Notes under the pieces: model-generated
The model's input: the letters and a program-made list of their open reading frames with translations, nothing else
Database searches by the model: none
Told to the model about the DNA's origin: nothing
Position numbers and translations under genes: made by a program
Part shown: positions 19,432 to 28,980 of the stretch, piece after piece
Layout: each line of letters starts with the position of its first letter
How positions within the stretch are numbered: position 1 is the stretch's first letter
NCBI GenBank assembly: GCA_948472945.1
Contig: CAOKVX010000001.1
Coordinates: 124,001-188,000 of the forward strand
Length of the DNA stretch: 64,000 nucleotides
Direction of reading: 5' to 3'
Source: an uncultured Clostridia bacterium
GTDB lineage: Bacteria; Bacillota; Clostridia; Lachnospirales; Lachnospiraceae

Positions 19432-21691
19432 ACTTACTAAGATATGGGGGAAAAAAAGTTTTGCGTTGTCTGTGTGTCTCCTGCTTCTGCTACATATTTT
19501 TCTGTTATGGTACACATCACTGCCGAATGGAGAAACTTCAAAGCTTTCCGCATATAAGGCTTTACATGAAGAAATTCGTGGAATGGACGAGGAACATAAG
19601 GGCAGGTATATTGAGGAATTAAAGGAGACTATAGACGGTGTCTGTTTTGTGAGGGATATCATCGCAATGCAGGGTTTTCAGAACGATATGGGGGAAACTC
19701 TGGCAGAGCAGGAAATGAAGAGTAATCCCGGTGTATTTGAGAGGTATTATGAGATGTATCGGTCGGGCGCTTATCTAAAATTTACTGAGACGCAAGAGCA
19801 GGAAAAGGTATTTATTGATGAGATATATGAGGAACAGAAAAAGGCGGAGGGATACGGTGAATATCTGTGTTCCATTCAGGAAAATAAACAGAATTTAAGC
19901 GATATTTCCATATTCGGAGGGGAGGACCGGGATACTTACAGCTCGCGTAACCTGCAAAAAAGCGCGGAAGACTATTCGAAGCTTTCTGCCGAAAATATAA
20001 GCTTTGTTCCGTCTAAGGGCATTACATCTTCGATGCATGGCATTTGGATAGATTTATTTTTATTTTTAAGCGTTATGCTGTTTGTAGGAAATCTTATTAC
20101 GGAGGAAAAGGAAAAAAAGATGTTTTTCATCACTCGCAGCACGAAACACGGTATATTACACGGTATTGTGTCTAAACTGGCTGCCCTGCTGATACACTGT
20201 GTTTTTCTGGCTTCGCTGTTTTATGCGGTAAGCGTTATTTTCTTCAGCTGTACTACAGGTTGGTTTGAGCCGGGCGCAGGACTGCAGTCCGTGGCGGCTT
20301 ATATGGAGAGCAGCTTGGATATAAGCATTTTTGGGTATATTATACTTTCTGTATTTACAAAAGCGATTTTGCTGTTTGGACTCGGCGCTGTGCTTATAGC
20401 ATTCTGTATTGTATCAGGAATTGCGGTGCTTCCGTTTTTGACCGGGGCGGCGATTATGGGCGCCGGCGCGCTTCTCTATTATTCAATACCGTCTGGTTCG
20501 ACGCTTGCCGCATTTAAGTATGTCAACCCGTTTGGACTTTTGAAAACAGAAAATCTGTACGGTGGATATTTGAATTTTAATATGTTCGGATATCCCGTGT
20601 CCAGAATGCATATTTCTATCTTGATTATATTGTTTATATGTATTTTAGGAATCTGCGCATGTTTGTTTCTGTTTTGCCGGATGAAGAATTTTGAAGTTAA
20701 AAAGCTCAGTATGCCGTGTTCGGTTCCTTTCCGTCCGCATACTAATATTTTTAGGCATGAGGTATATAAAATACTTGTAACGAACCGTGCATTTTTTATC
20801 CTCTTACTGTTTGCGTCGCTGCTGGCATACAATAGTTTGGGACGCACTTATACTCCGTCGGTCGCAGAGCAGTATTACAGGGATATTATGACAGAGCTTG
20901 AGGGCGGGCTTACAGATAAAAAGGAATCGCTTATTTTGTCCGAAAAATCACGATATGAGGAAGCGTTTGAAACAATAGAGAAGTCTGACGAAATGTATAG
21001 TGCGGGAGAACTTAGCAAAGACGCCGCAGATAATTTAAAAATGAAGGCCGAGATGACGCTCATCTTTTATCCTGTTTTTCAGCGTGTTGAGGAACAGTAT
21101 GAGCATATTAAGGCTGAAAGCGGCAGTTTTGTTTACGATACCGGATATTTGTATTTGTTTGGTGTTTTTGACGAGCCTTTTTCGGTTGATTTTCTTATTT
21201 TGTCCGTTGGTATGATACTTGCTGCGGGCGGAGCGGCCGCTATGGAGTATCAGAACGGTTCGCTGTTCTTAATTTGCGCGACAAAGACCGGAAAACGAAA
21301 AATTTTTGCTCTTAAATTGTGGATTTGTGGAATAGCTGCGGCTATTTTGACGCTTGTTCCTTTTGCGTGCCGACTGTGCCGCATTACTTCTGTGTATCCG
21401 TTAAAAAGTCTCGGTGCGTCTGTTAGAAATATTTCTCGGTTTGCGGAGTTTGCCGCTCCACTGCCTATTGTAATGTTTGTCTTGATTTTTGTCCTGTCGC
21501 AGGTTCTGTCGGTTATTTTAGTATCATTTATTACAATGGCGCTTTCCATATGGAGAAAAAATCTGGCGCAGACTGTATTTTTTTCGCTGTTGTTCTTGGC
21601 GGTTCCGATGATTTTATATATGCTCGGTTTTGAATTTGCAAAATGGTTTTCACTGTATCCGATTTATAGTTGGACGATGCTATTATTTTAA
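19409..21691 (+). CDS. ABC transporter permease-like multi-TM protein
   Basis: Multi-TM protein overlapping the ATPase gene; ATG 19409 after GGAGAAG (track start 19352 is upstream in-frame). Confidence 0.8.
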   Translation: MLRLIPFELTKIWGKKSFALSVCLLLLLHIFLLWYTSLPNGETSKLSAYKALHEEIRGMDEEHKGRYIEELKETIDGVCFVRDIIAMQGFQNDMGETLAEQEMKSNPGVFERYYEMYRSGAYLKFTETQEQEKVFIDEIYEEQKKAEGYGEYLCSIQENKQNLSDISIFGGEDRDTYSSRNLQKSAEDYSKLSAENISFVPSKGITSSMHGIWIDLFLFLSVMLFVGNLITEEKEKKMFFITRSTKHGILHGIVSKLAALLIHCVFLASLFYAVSVIFFSCTTGWFEPGAGLQSVAAYMESSLDISIFGYIILSVFTKAILLFGLGAVLIAFCIVSGIAVLPFLTGAAIMGAGALLYYSIPSGSTLAAFKYVNPFGLLKTENLYGGYLNFNMFGYPVSRMHISILIILFICILGICACLFLFCRMKNFEVKKLSMPCSVPFRPHTNIFRHEVYKILVTNRAFFILLLFASLLAYNSLGRTYTPSVAEQYYRDIMTELEGGLTDKKESLILSEKSRYEEAFETIEKSDEMYSAGELSKDAADNLKMKAEMTLIFYPVFQRVEEQYEHIKAESGSFVYDTGYLYLFGVFDEPFSVDFLILSVGMILAAGGAAAMEYQNGSLFLICATKTGKRKIFALKLWICGIAAAILTLVPFACRLCRITSVYPLKSLGASVRNISRFAEFAAPLPIVMFVLIFVLSQVLSVILVSFITMALSIWRKNLAQTVFFSLLFLAVPMILYMLGFEFAKWFSLYPIYSWTMLLF

Positions 21692-21732
21692 TGGAGGGGT
21701 ATTGTTTATACTTAGTTGCTTGCGGGAATGAA

Positions 21733-21780
21733 AAACCGCCGCATTAATGACTTTCCAATCATTAATGCGGCGGTTTCTTT
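21733..21780. terminator. Intrinsic terminator
   Basis: AAACCGCCGCATTAATGA / TCATTAATGCGGCGGTTT perfect 18 bp stem followed by CTTTT. Confidence 0.9.
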
Positions 21781-21851
21781 TATAAAACCATTATGATGTT
21801 AACGCTATGACTAATATTTCAATTTTATTTATGACAAAATTTGCTGTCAAA

Positions 21852-24542
21852 TTAAGCTGCAGGAACTTCTGTAGGCTGTTCTGTAGGAACTGTTGTCTCG
21901 GCGGGCGCCTGTTCTGTTTCCGGAGGCGCAGTTGTGACAACAGGTGCAGCCGTTGCATTTTCCTCATTGGTTTCCATACCTACCCCCTTGTCTGACGCTG
22001 CAGGCGACTGAACGTCCTGCTGTTTTACGGGTGCAGTAGTAGGCGTTTCTGTTGGCACAGAGGTAGGTGCAGGTGTAGGCGACGCCGTCGGTGCAGGCGT
22101 TGGCGTTGAATTGGTATATGATACCTTGGAAGGGTCATATTTGTAGGTGAGCGTCTCGGTACTGTTAGCCTTTTCGTCACCGCCTACATAATATATTATC
22201 GACGGCTTATTAATATCTATAAGGATATTATCAAGCATGTCTGATATGTTTTTACCCGTCGCTTCCTTTGAATCAAGTATAGTATGAGTCATTGGATATA
22301 CCCTGTCCCCTAGGGAAGATGACGAGCTGTCGGTGGAGTTAAGTATTATTGGCCTGTTTGCAGTGTCAAATATATTTCCTGTAATTGTAGGGTTAACCGC
22401 GCCGCTCATACATATCGCCGCAACCGTTCCCGACTTAATATTTTTAAATGTGTTTCCTTTAATGACACAGTTTTTCCAGTTGATTCCCCGAATCGCATAC
22501 CCCATCGTATTTGTAATCGTGTTGTTCAGTATATTCAGGTTGGTGTGGTATACCTGAGTTGTGTTGTCGACAAGCGACACGGAATATTTGTGTGAGCCTA
22601 TTGCCCGCAGAACTCCGTCAAATGAATTGTTTTGTATAGTTACGTTGTTGATAGGAGTCCTGTCATGTTTAACCCAACCGAGATTGAGTCCGCCGGTATT
22701 GAAGTCAGGCGTGTCAATGTTAATAGCCTCTTTGTGGTCATCTTTCGTGCTTGAAGATTTGCTTCCGACAAACGTACAGTTCTCAACTAAAACATTTTGT
22801 GAGGAGTTAATCTCCATAAAATGGTGCCCAAGATAATTCCTGAAATTAATGTTTCGCACTACGACGTTATTGTTGTGGGCCATTATTATGGCAGTCGCGC
22901 CATAATAGAACAGCATATCCATAATGACATTGCCCTCCCCAATAAACTCAACGTCGTGCGAGCCGTTGTATCCCGGCACAACCTCGGTTCCGGTTGCAAG
23001 TGAAGGATGCACCAGCTGGAATACCGACTGTGACGGAACGAGTATATTGCTTGGGAAACCTGTATATGTTCCCTTGTTGATTACGGCTCCGTCCTTAAAT
23101 ATTATTTTTGTGTTGGACGGAACATATAGCGAGTTCGTTATTGAGTAGGTTCCGGCGTTAACGGTCAGCGTTCCGCCTCCGACTCTCTCAAGCTGTTCGA
23201 GGTATGATTTGAAAACATAATAATCATTCGTATATTGGTTGTACCATGTGTTGTCAGTGTAGTATTCACGGTATGGACGTTGTCCCGCGGTGATTGTGTA
23301 ATCTTTCGTCGAATAGTCCATAAAATATCCCATTCTTGTTACGCTTTTGGTTGAAAGCGTGCTCTGGTAAGGAATATAATATATCGCCGCATTTGTCACA
23401 TTGTTATTTATTATTGACGTTCTTGTATTGTTATCCACAGTGTTGAATGTTGTAGCATAATTTTTTCCAGAGCCTGTGTTTACGGCAGGGGCAAATTTTA
23501 TAGGGATTGACACATTATCAAAATTATTGCCCACAATGGAAGGAGTCTTAACGCCGCTTGCAAGTATGCAGGCAAGGGTATTGTCAGAGTTGGTTATCTT
23601 GTAAAATGTGTTTTTCTCTATATATGGCGTAGACCAATTAAGTATTCTTATTGCGCTGTCGCTCAGCGTGGTAAACTTATTATTGCTAATCTTAATGCCT
23701 GTATGCAGTACGTTTTCAGTGTATTTTGTACTTCCAATGGCAGAGTTAAGCTTGTAAAATTTATTATCCGATATCGTTATTTTTTTGTTAGGTTTGTTGT
23801 CAGCCTTACTCCAAGAGTATTCAAACGCTTTCGTCTTGCTGTCGGGAACTTCAAGCTTGATTGCGTATTTGTCAGAATCGCTCTTAACTGCTTTTGCGCC
23901 CTGGAATGTACAGTTTGTAACCGATACGGAACTGGATGCGGCGATGTTTATAAATGAGCCCCCGTTCATATTTTTAAATTTGATTCCGGTTACGGAAACT
24001 TTTTTGTTGTGTCCTGCGGCGATTGCCGTGCTGCCCTGTACGCTTGACAGATTGATGGTCGGGTTACCGCTCCCCTTGATGGTGATATTTGCTGACCCCT
24101 TATATTTTTTAACTGTTTTTTTACCTGACGCGGCGACTGAAGGGGGAACCAATTCAAACACAGACTTACCCGCAGTTAGCTTTTTACTGCCGGTTTTTGA
24201 AGTCTTTTTGAGTGTTACGCCCTTTTTCAGGTTGATGGTAACATTAGACGGCACATAAAGCGTACATGGAATCTTGTATGTACCTTTTTTAAGGGTCAGG
24301 GTACCGCCGCCCTGTGACTCAAGTTTTTCAAGATATGACCTGAGCATGTAATATTGTTTTGTCTTTGAGTTATAAGTCGATAGTTTTTTGTATGACTTAT
24401 TGCACGGAGACGTCGACGTCTTGACAGTGTATTTTCCCTTTGCATAGGACGCTTCGGATTGTACTGCAAGACTGCACATCATCACAAGTGCGCATATTAA
24501 AATTTTAATAGTTGCATTTAATCTTTTTTCTTTCAATATCAA
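21852..24542 (-). CDS. Secreted protein with two tandem right-handed beta-helix (pectate-lyase-like) domains and Pro/Thr-rich tail
   Basis: Signal peptide-like N-terminus; duplicated SYLEKLESQGGGTLTLKKGTYKIPCTLYVPSN / SYLEQLERVGGGTLTVNAGTYSITNSLYVPSN blocks; TPTPAPTASPTPAPTSVP tail. Confidence 0.8.
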   Translation of the reverse strand: MILKEKRLNATIKILICALVMMCSLAVQSEASYAKGKYTVKTSTSPCNKSYKKLSTYNSKTKQYYMLRSYLEKLESQGGGTLTLKKGTYKIPCTLYVPSNVTINLKKGVTLKKTSKTGSKKLTAGKSVFELVPPSVAASGKKTVKKYKGSANITIKGSGNPTINLSSVQGSTAIAAGHNKKVSVTGIKFKNMNGGSFINIAASSSVSVTNCTFQGAKAVKSDSDKYAIKLEVPDSKTKAFEYSWSKADNKPNKKITISDNKFYKLNSAIGSTKYTENVLHTGIKISNNKFTTLSDSAIRILNWSTPYIEKNTFYKITNSDNTLACILASGVKTPSIVGNNFDNVSIPIKFAPAVNTGSGKNYATTFNTVDNNTRTSIINNNVTNAAIYYIPYQSTLSTKSVTRMGYFMDYSTKDYTITAGQRPYREYYTDNTWYNQYTNDYYVFKSYLEQLERVGGGTLTVNAGTYSITNSLYVPSNTKIIFKDGAVINKGTYTGFPSNILVPSQSVFQLVHPSLATGTEVVPGYNGSHDVEFIGEGNVIMDMLFYYGATAIIMAHNNNVVVRNINFRNYLGHHFMEINSSQNVLVENCTFVGSKSSSTKDDHKEAINIDTPDFNTGGLNLGWVKHDRTPINNVTIQNNSFDGVLRAIGSHKYSVSLVDNTTQVYHTNLNILNNTITNTMGYAIRGINWKNCVIKGNTFKNIKSGTVAAICMSGAVNPTITGNIFDTANRPIILNSTDSSSSSLGDRVYPMTHTILDSKEATGKNISDMLDNILIDINKPSIIYYVGGDEKANSTETLTYKYDPSKVSYTNSTPTPAPTASPTPAPTSVPTETPTTAPVKQQDVQSPAASDKGVGMETNEENATAAPVVTTAPPETEQAPAETTVPTEQPTEVPAA

Positions 24543-24741
24543 TTACCTCACTTTGCATTAAATTTCTTCTTCTATGATAAGTTACACGTAGATTATGTCA
24601 TATTATTGACATAAGCACAACTGCTTTTTGTTTCGTTTGACAATGATGTTGTGATAGTCTATAATACTGAAATGGTGCAATATACCAGTGTACCTACAGG
24701 TTACACCGGGTCAAAGAAGTATTTATTTGGAGGGTTATAAT

Positions 24742-25221
24742 ATGGCTGACAAAGAGAAAAAAAATGTGATAACTTATGAGGGCGTACAGGAATTAGAGAG
24801 GGAGTTGGAAGAACTCAAGGTTGTAAGAAGAAAAGAAGTGGCCGGAAAGATTAAGGAGGCCAGAGAGCAGGGAGACCTTTCGGAGAATGCGGAATATGAT
24901 GCAGCCAAGGAAGAACAGGCAGCTATTGAGGCACGTATTGAAGAGATAGAAAAAATACTTAAAAATGTTGAGGTTGTTACGGACGAAGATGTAGATTTGA
25001 GCAAAATCAATGTTGGAAGCGTAATAAAAATAAAGGATGTGGAGTACGGAGACGAGTTGGAATATAAACTTGTCGGCTCTACGGAGGCGGATTCGCTTAA
25101 AGGTAAGATTAGCAACGAGTCGCCGGTCGGAATAGCGTTAATTGGAAAAGGTATCGGGGATGTCATTGAAGTTGAGGCTCCGGCAGGCGCAATTAAATAT
25201 GAAATAATTGATATAAAATAG
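24742..25221 (+). CDS. greA: Transcription elongation factor GreA
   Basis: KIKEAREQGDLSENAEYDAAKEEQ coiled-coil signature and C-terminal FKBP-like domain (SPVGIALIGKGIGDVIEVEAPAG); ATG 24742 after GGAGGG. Confidence 0.95.
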   Translation: MADKEKKNVITYEGVQELERELEELKVVRRKEVAGKIKEAREQGDLSENAEYDAAKEEQAAIEARIEEIEKILKNVEVVTDEDVDLSKINVGSVIKIKDVEYGDELEYKLVGSTEADSLKGKISNESPVGIALIGKGIGDVIEVEAPAGAIKYEIIDIK

Positions 25222-25678
25222 GTTTGGCATTGCAAATTAGTTAAATTTAAAGCCAGAATTTAATTAATAAAAGTATATTGTAAAAGTATATTTAGTTTTA
25301 GCAGTTAATTAATCTATTTTAGTTTATATTTTTATTTAATTCAAAGTTAAAATTTAATAGTTAAATATTTTGTAATTAATTGTTAGAATAATATTTTTTT
25401 TAATAGTTAAAACTTATATATTTATCGGCAAATGAAAAATGGCAAGGTTTTACCGGTTTATATTACAGACAAAAATATAAATAAATAATATAATAAAATG
25501 AAGCTAAAATGGTTTCTGTAAAAAGAAATCATACAAAATCAAACTGATTACTTTATTTATTTTATAGATTTATAGAAGTTTTTTGCGAATTCTATATCGG
25601 TTAATCAGCATATGATTGCTATATTTATACATGGAAGCATTCTATGTGATTCGTATTGATTTATAAAGGAGTGATATT

Positions 25679-27178
25679 GTGGAGGAACAGAATCAGAATA
25701 AGGAACAGAGTACGCAGGATATTAACGAGTTGTTAAAGGTAAGAAGGACCAAGCTTTCGGATTTGGTGGAGAAAGGTAAGAATCCGTTTGTAATAACCAA
25801 ATTTGACGTTACGGCACATTCGGACGAGATTAAAAATAATCTTGATAAATATGAGGATCAGGAAGTGACAATTGCCGGCAGGCTTATGTCAAAGCGTGTA
25901 ATGGGTAAGGCCTCTTTCTGTCATATACAGGATAAAAACGGTTTGATTCAGTCATACGTGCAGCGCGATTTGGTAGGAGAGGAAGACTATAAGGATTTTA
26001 AGAAATATGATGTCGGCGATATCGTCGGAATCAGGGGTAAGGTGTTTGTGACAAAGACAGGCGAAACTTCCGTCAAGGCGGAGGAGATATCGCTTCTTTC
26101 AAAGAGCCTGCAGATTCTACCGGAAAAATATCATGGCCTTACAAATACAGATTTAAGATATAGGCAGAGATATGTGGACCTGATAGTGAATCCTGAAGTA
26201 AAGGATACATTTGTTAAGCGTTCGCAGATTATAAGTTCAATAAGGAGATATCTTGACACTCAGGGATTTATAGAGGTTGAGACGCCTATGCTTGTCTCTA
26301 ATGCGGGAGGCGCCGCAGCAAGGCCTTTTGTTACTCACTCCAACGCACTAGACGAGGATTTCAAGCTAAGGATATCTCTTGAATTATATTTAAAGAGGTT
26401 AATTGTAGGAGGACTTGAACGCGTTTATGAGATAGGACGTGTGTTTAGGAATGAGGGTGTTGATACAAGGCATAACCCTGAATTCACCCTTATGGAGTTA
26501 TATCAGGCATATACAGACTATAACGGAATGATGGAACTGACCGAGAATATGTATCGTTACGTTGCGAAAGAGGTGCTCGGCACTACCAAAATTACTTATA
26601 ACGGGGTCGAGATGGACCTTGGAAAACCGTTTGAAAGAATTACTATGGTTGACTCAGTTAAGAAATATGCGGGTGTTGATTTTAATGAGATTAATACTCT
26701 TGAGGACGCAAGGAAGATTGCGGACGAAAAGCATGTAGAGTATGAAAAGAGACACAAGAAAGGAGACATCCTCAATCTGTTCTTTGAGGAGTACGTAGAG
26801 GAGCATCTCATACAGCCGACATTTGTTATGGACCATCCAATTGAAATATCGCCTCTGACTAAGAAGAAACCGGACAATCCGGATTATGTCGAGCGTTTTG
26901 AATTTTTTATGAACGGATGGGAGATGGCGAACGCCTACTCTGAGCTCAACGACCCGCTCGACCAGAGGGAGCGTTTTGCGGCTCAGGAGGAAATGTTTGC
27001 AGCCGGAGACGAGGAGGCCAACCATACCGACGAGGATTTCCTGAATGCACTTGAAATAGGTATGCCGCCGACAGGAGGAATAGGCTTTGGAATCGACAGG
27101 ATGTGTATGCTGCTTACTGATTCATCGGCGATAAGGGATGTGCTGCTGTTCCCGACAATGAAAAGCATTGATAAATAA
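25679..27178 (+). CDS. lysS: Lysyl-tRNA synthetase (class II)
   Basis: 499 aa; [53 protein letters not shown] start with AAAGGAGTG RBS. Confidence 0.96.
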   Translation: MEEQNQNKEQSTQDINELLKVRRTKLSDLVEKGKNPFVITKFDVTAHSDEIKNNLDKYEDQEVTIAGRLMSKRVMGKASFCHIQDKNGLIQSYVQRDLVGEEDYKDFKKYDVGDIVGIRGKVFVTKTGETSVKAEEISLLSKSLQILPEKYHGLTNTDLRYRQRYVDLIVNPEVKDTFVKRSQIISSIRRYLDTQGFIEVETPMLVSNAGGAAARPFVTHSNALDEDFKLRISLELYLKRLIVGGLERVYEIGRVFRNEGVDTRHNPEFTLMELYQAYTDYNGMMELTENMYRYVAKEVLGTTKITYNGVEMDLGKPFERITMVDSVKKYAGVDFNEINTLEDARKIADEKHVEYEKRHKKGDILNLFFEEYVEEHLIQPTFVMDHPIEISPLTKKKPDNPDYVERFEFFMNGWEMANAYSELNDPLDQRERFAAQEEMFAAGDEEANHTDEDFLNALEIGMPPTGGIGFGIDRMCMLLTDSSAIRDVLLFPTMKSIDK

Positions 27179-27246
27179 AAAGGCTTGAAAACCGCATAAA
27201 TAAAGTGTTTTAATGTGTAAAACCGTGTAGAGGGAAGAAAAGACTA

Positions 27247-27867
27247 TCAGCAGTTGCCGGTAGTCTTTTTGTTTTTAAATTTCAATTCGTTATAAAGTTC
27301 ATCAAAGACATAATGGTTACTGACTTCTGATATAATTTTTCTGATGTCCTTGTCATTTAAACCATACTGTTTTAATATATCAGCAAAATATATCATTCGA
27401 ACTGAATCTTTTTTTTGAATATCTACACCTTGTTTTAAATCTTCATTCCAATAACAAGAGCGGAGAAATTCTAATATACCATTTAATTTGGTTGAAATAT
27501 CATATTTTCTAATCATCCGTAATTCGTTTCCTACTATTTTTCTTTCTTTATCAGCACTATTTTCTTTGCTAACATCTATGATAAGTCCATGCTGTAAGTT
27601 GGAATGAGCATAGTCAGAAAAATCTTTTAGTAAATCTTTTAGGATGCCAGAAAGAACAAGTAAATCAATAATTTGTGTATGTTCCGCCGGATAGTTACTA
27701 ATAATATCAACAGTATCATAAGTAAGGCCAGTTCTTTCCATTGCATCTAAATTATCCCTACGAGCATAACTTTGCTTTCCGATGATATATTCAACATCAC
27801 AATCAAACAGCTCACAAAGTTTAAGAAATTAATTTAATGTTTGTGGCATAGCATAACCATCTTGCGA
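27247..27867 (-). pseudogene. XRE-family regulator remnant with in-frame stop codon
   Basis: Minus-strand frame reads SQDGYAMPQTLN*FLKLCELFDCDVEYIIGKQSYARRDNLDAMERTGLTYDT...; stop at 27829-27831 within the HTH-type sequence, no N-terminal half upstream. Confidence 0.7.
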
Positions 27868-28050
27868 GTTTGACGGGGAAACCCACGACTACGCCAGCAA
27901 GGGCGGCGTAGGAGCCGCTTGAATATGCAAGACTCTATCTTGATGGGAATATGCAGATGTGTGGATGCAGAGGATTCATTAGAAATATGGTAAATAATCC
28001 TTAAATTGAAGAAAGCACCAAATGATTTACTCTGTCATCTGGCGCTTATC

Positions 28051-28377
28051 TTATAGATTTCTTCCTTGATACTGTATCGTTACCACATAAACCGTTTTGT
28101 GCGGTTCGCCAATACGTAAGATAGCAATATAGTTATCAATCAATAACTGTCCGTAACTCCTTCCGGCATATCTGCCCTCGTTTCGCTCTTGATGAGACTG
28201 CGGAAAAGTGTTTAAACTTAACACAGCTTTCTTAATTCGGTCAACCTGTCCTTTTGCATTTTCAGAAGCCAATTTCCCATTTGCAATATATTCGTAAATG
28301 TTGTCTAATTCGCGTATTGCTCTGGGGTTAATCATTACCTTGTATTTATCCAAAATGCTTTTTCTCCAATTCCGCAA
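28051..28377 (-). CDS. RelE/ParE-family toxin
   Basis: 108 aa; YKVMINPRAIRELDNIYEYIANGKLASENAKGQVDRIKKAVLSLNTFPQSHQERNEGRYAGRSYGQLLIDNYIAILRI; overlaps upstream antitoxin gene. Confidence 0.88.
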   Translation of the reverse strand: MRNWRKSILDKYKVMINPRAIRELDNIYEYIANGKLASENAKGQVDRIKKAVLSLNTFPQSHQERNEGRYAGRSYGQLLIDNYIAILRIGEPHKTVYVVTIQYQGRNL

Positions 28378-28609
28378 AAACTATCTCTGCATCGACAGCC
28401 TCTGCTCCGTTTGCAATTTCCTGTTCGGATTCGTAGATAGCTTGGTCAATGCGGTTAATCCTTGCGAATTTATCATACAATTCACTACTCATTACAACCA
28501 AGTCGCTATATCCGTTTTTGGTAATAAAAATAGGCTCCTGCTCTTTGTGTGCAATATTGGATATTTCAGTTGTATTACGTAAATTCTTGATAGGCATAAT
28601 AATAGGCAT
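28346..28609 (-). CDS. Phd/YefM-family antitoxin
   Basis: MPIIMPIKNLRNTTEISNIAHKEQEPIFITKNGYSDLVVMSSELYDK; RBS GAAAGGAGCG before start at 28609. Confidence 0.88.
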   Translation of the reverse strand: MPIIMPIKNLRNTTEISNIAHKEQEPIFITKNGYSDLVVMSSELYDKFARINRIDQAIYESEQEIANGAEAVDAEIVFAELEKKHFG

Positions 28610-28762
28610 AATACTTCGCTCCTTTCTTTGACACAATTATAGCATAATTATGTATTGAAAACAATAGAAACATGTGATACACTCAAATGGAAATTTTTGG
28701 ATGAAATTTTGCATGCAAAGTGAGGAAAAAATTGCGAGAGCGGTCCCCGTCTGTAATATATG

Positions 28763-28860
28763 TATAGATATTCGGTCGTGTGGTTAGATAATATAGTATA
28801 GACATTCGGTCGTGTTGTGAGATAATAATATAGACATTTGTCCGTCGTGTGAGATAATAA
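28763..28860. repeat. Three-copy tandem repeat, 32-34 bp unit
   Basis: TATAGATATTCGGTCGTGTGGTTAGATAATATAG / TATAGACATTCGGTCGTGTTGTGAGATAATAA / TATAGACATTTGTCCGTCGTGTGAGATAATAA. Confidence 0.85.
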
Positions 28861-28917
28861 ATGTACGGCTGGATATTATGTCAAAACTTTGGTATAATAA
28901 CAACATCTTTATGTTAT

Positions 28918-28949
28918 CTCAACGGCGGGTTCAAATTGGCGCCGTTGAG
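28918..28949. repeat. Palindromic repeat (family P1, copy 2, short form)
   Basis: CTCAACGGCG (28918-28927) / CGCCGTTGAG (28940-28949), loop GGTTCAAATTGG; shares 26 nt GGGTTCAAATTGGCGCCGTTGAGCTA with copies 1 and 3. Confidence 0.85.
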
Positions 28950-28980
28950 CTACGTTCAAAACTGCACACAGGAGGGTATT

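Noticed and set aside
24774-25235. 153-aa Ser-rich antisense ORF over greA
   Set aside because: Composition typical of antisense of Glu/Lys-rich coding sequence.
25222-25678. T-box riboswitch upstream of lysS
   Set aside because: No T-box sequence (TGGnACCGCG-like) or antiterminator/terminator pair seen; region is simply AT-rich.
28051-28636. Novel defence system in the lysS-downstream patch
   Set aside because: The intact genes are a standard RelE/Phd-type pair; the rest is degenerate fragments without effector domains.
28763-28860. CRISPR-like array
   Set aside because: Repeats are directly adjacent with no spacers, and no cas genes are visible.
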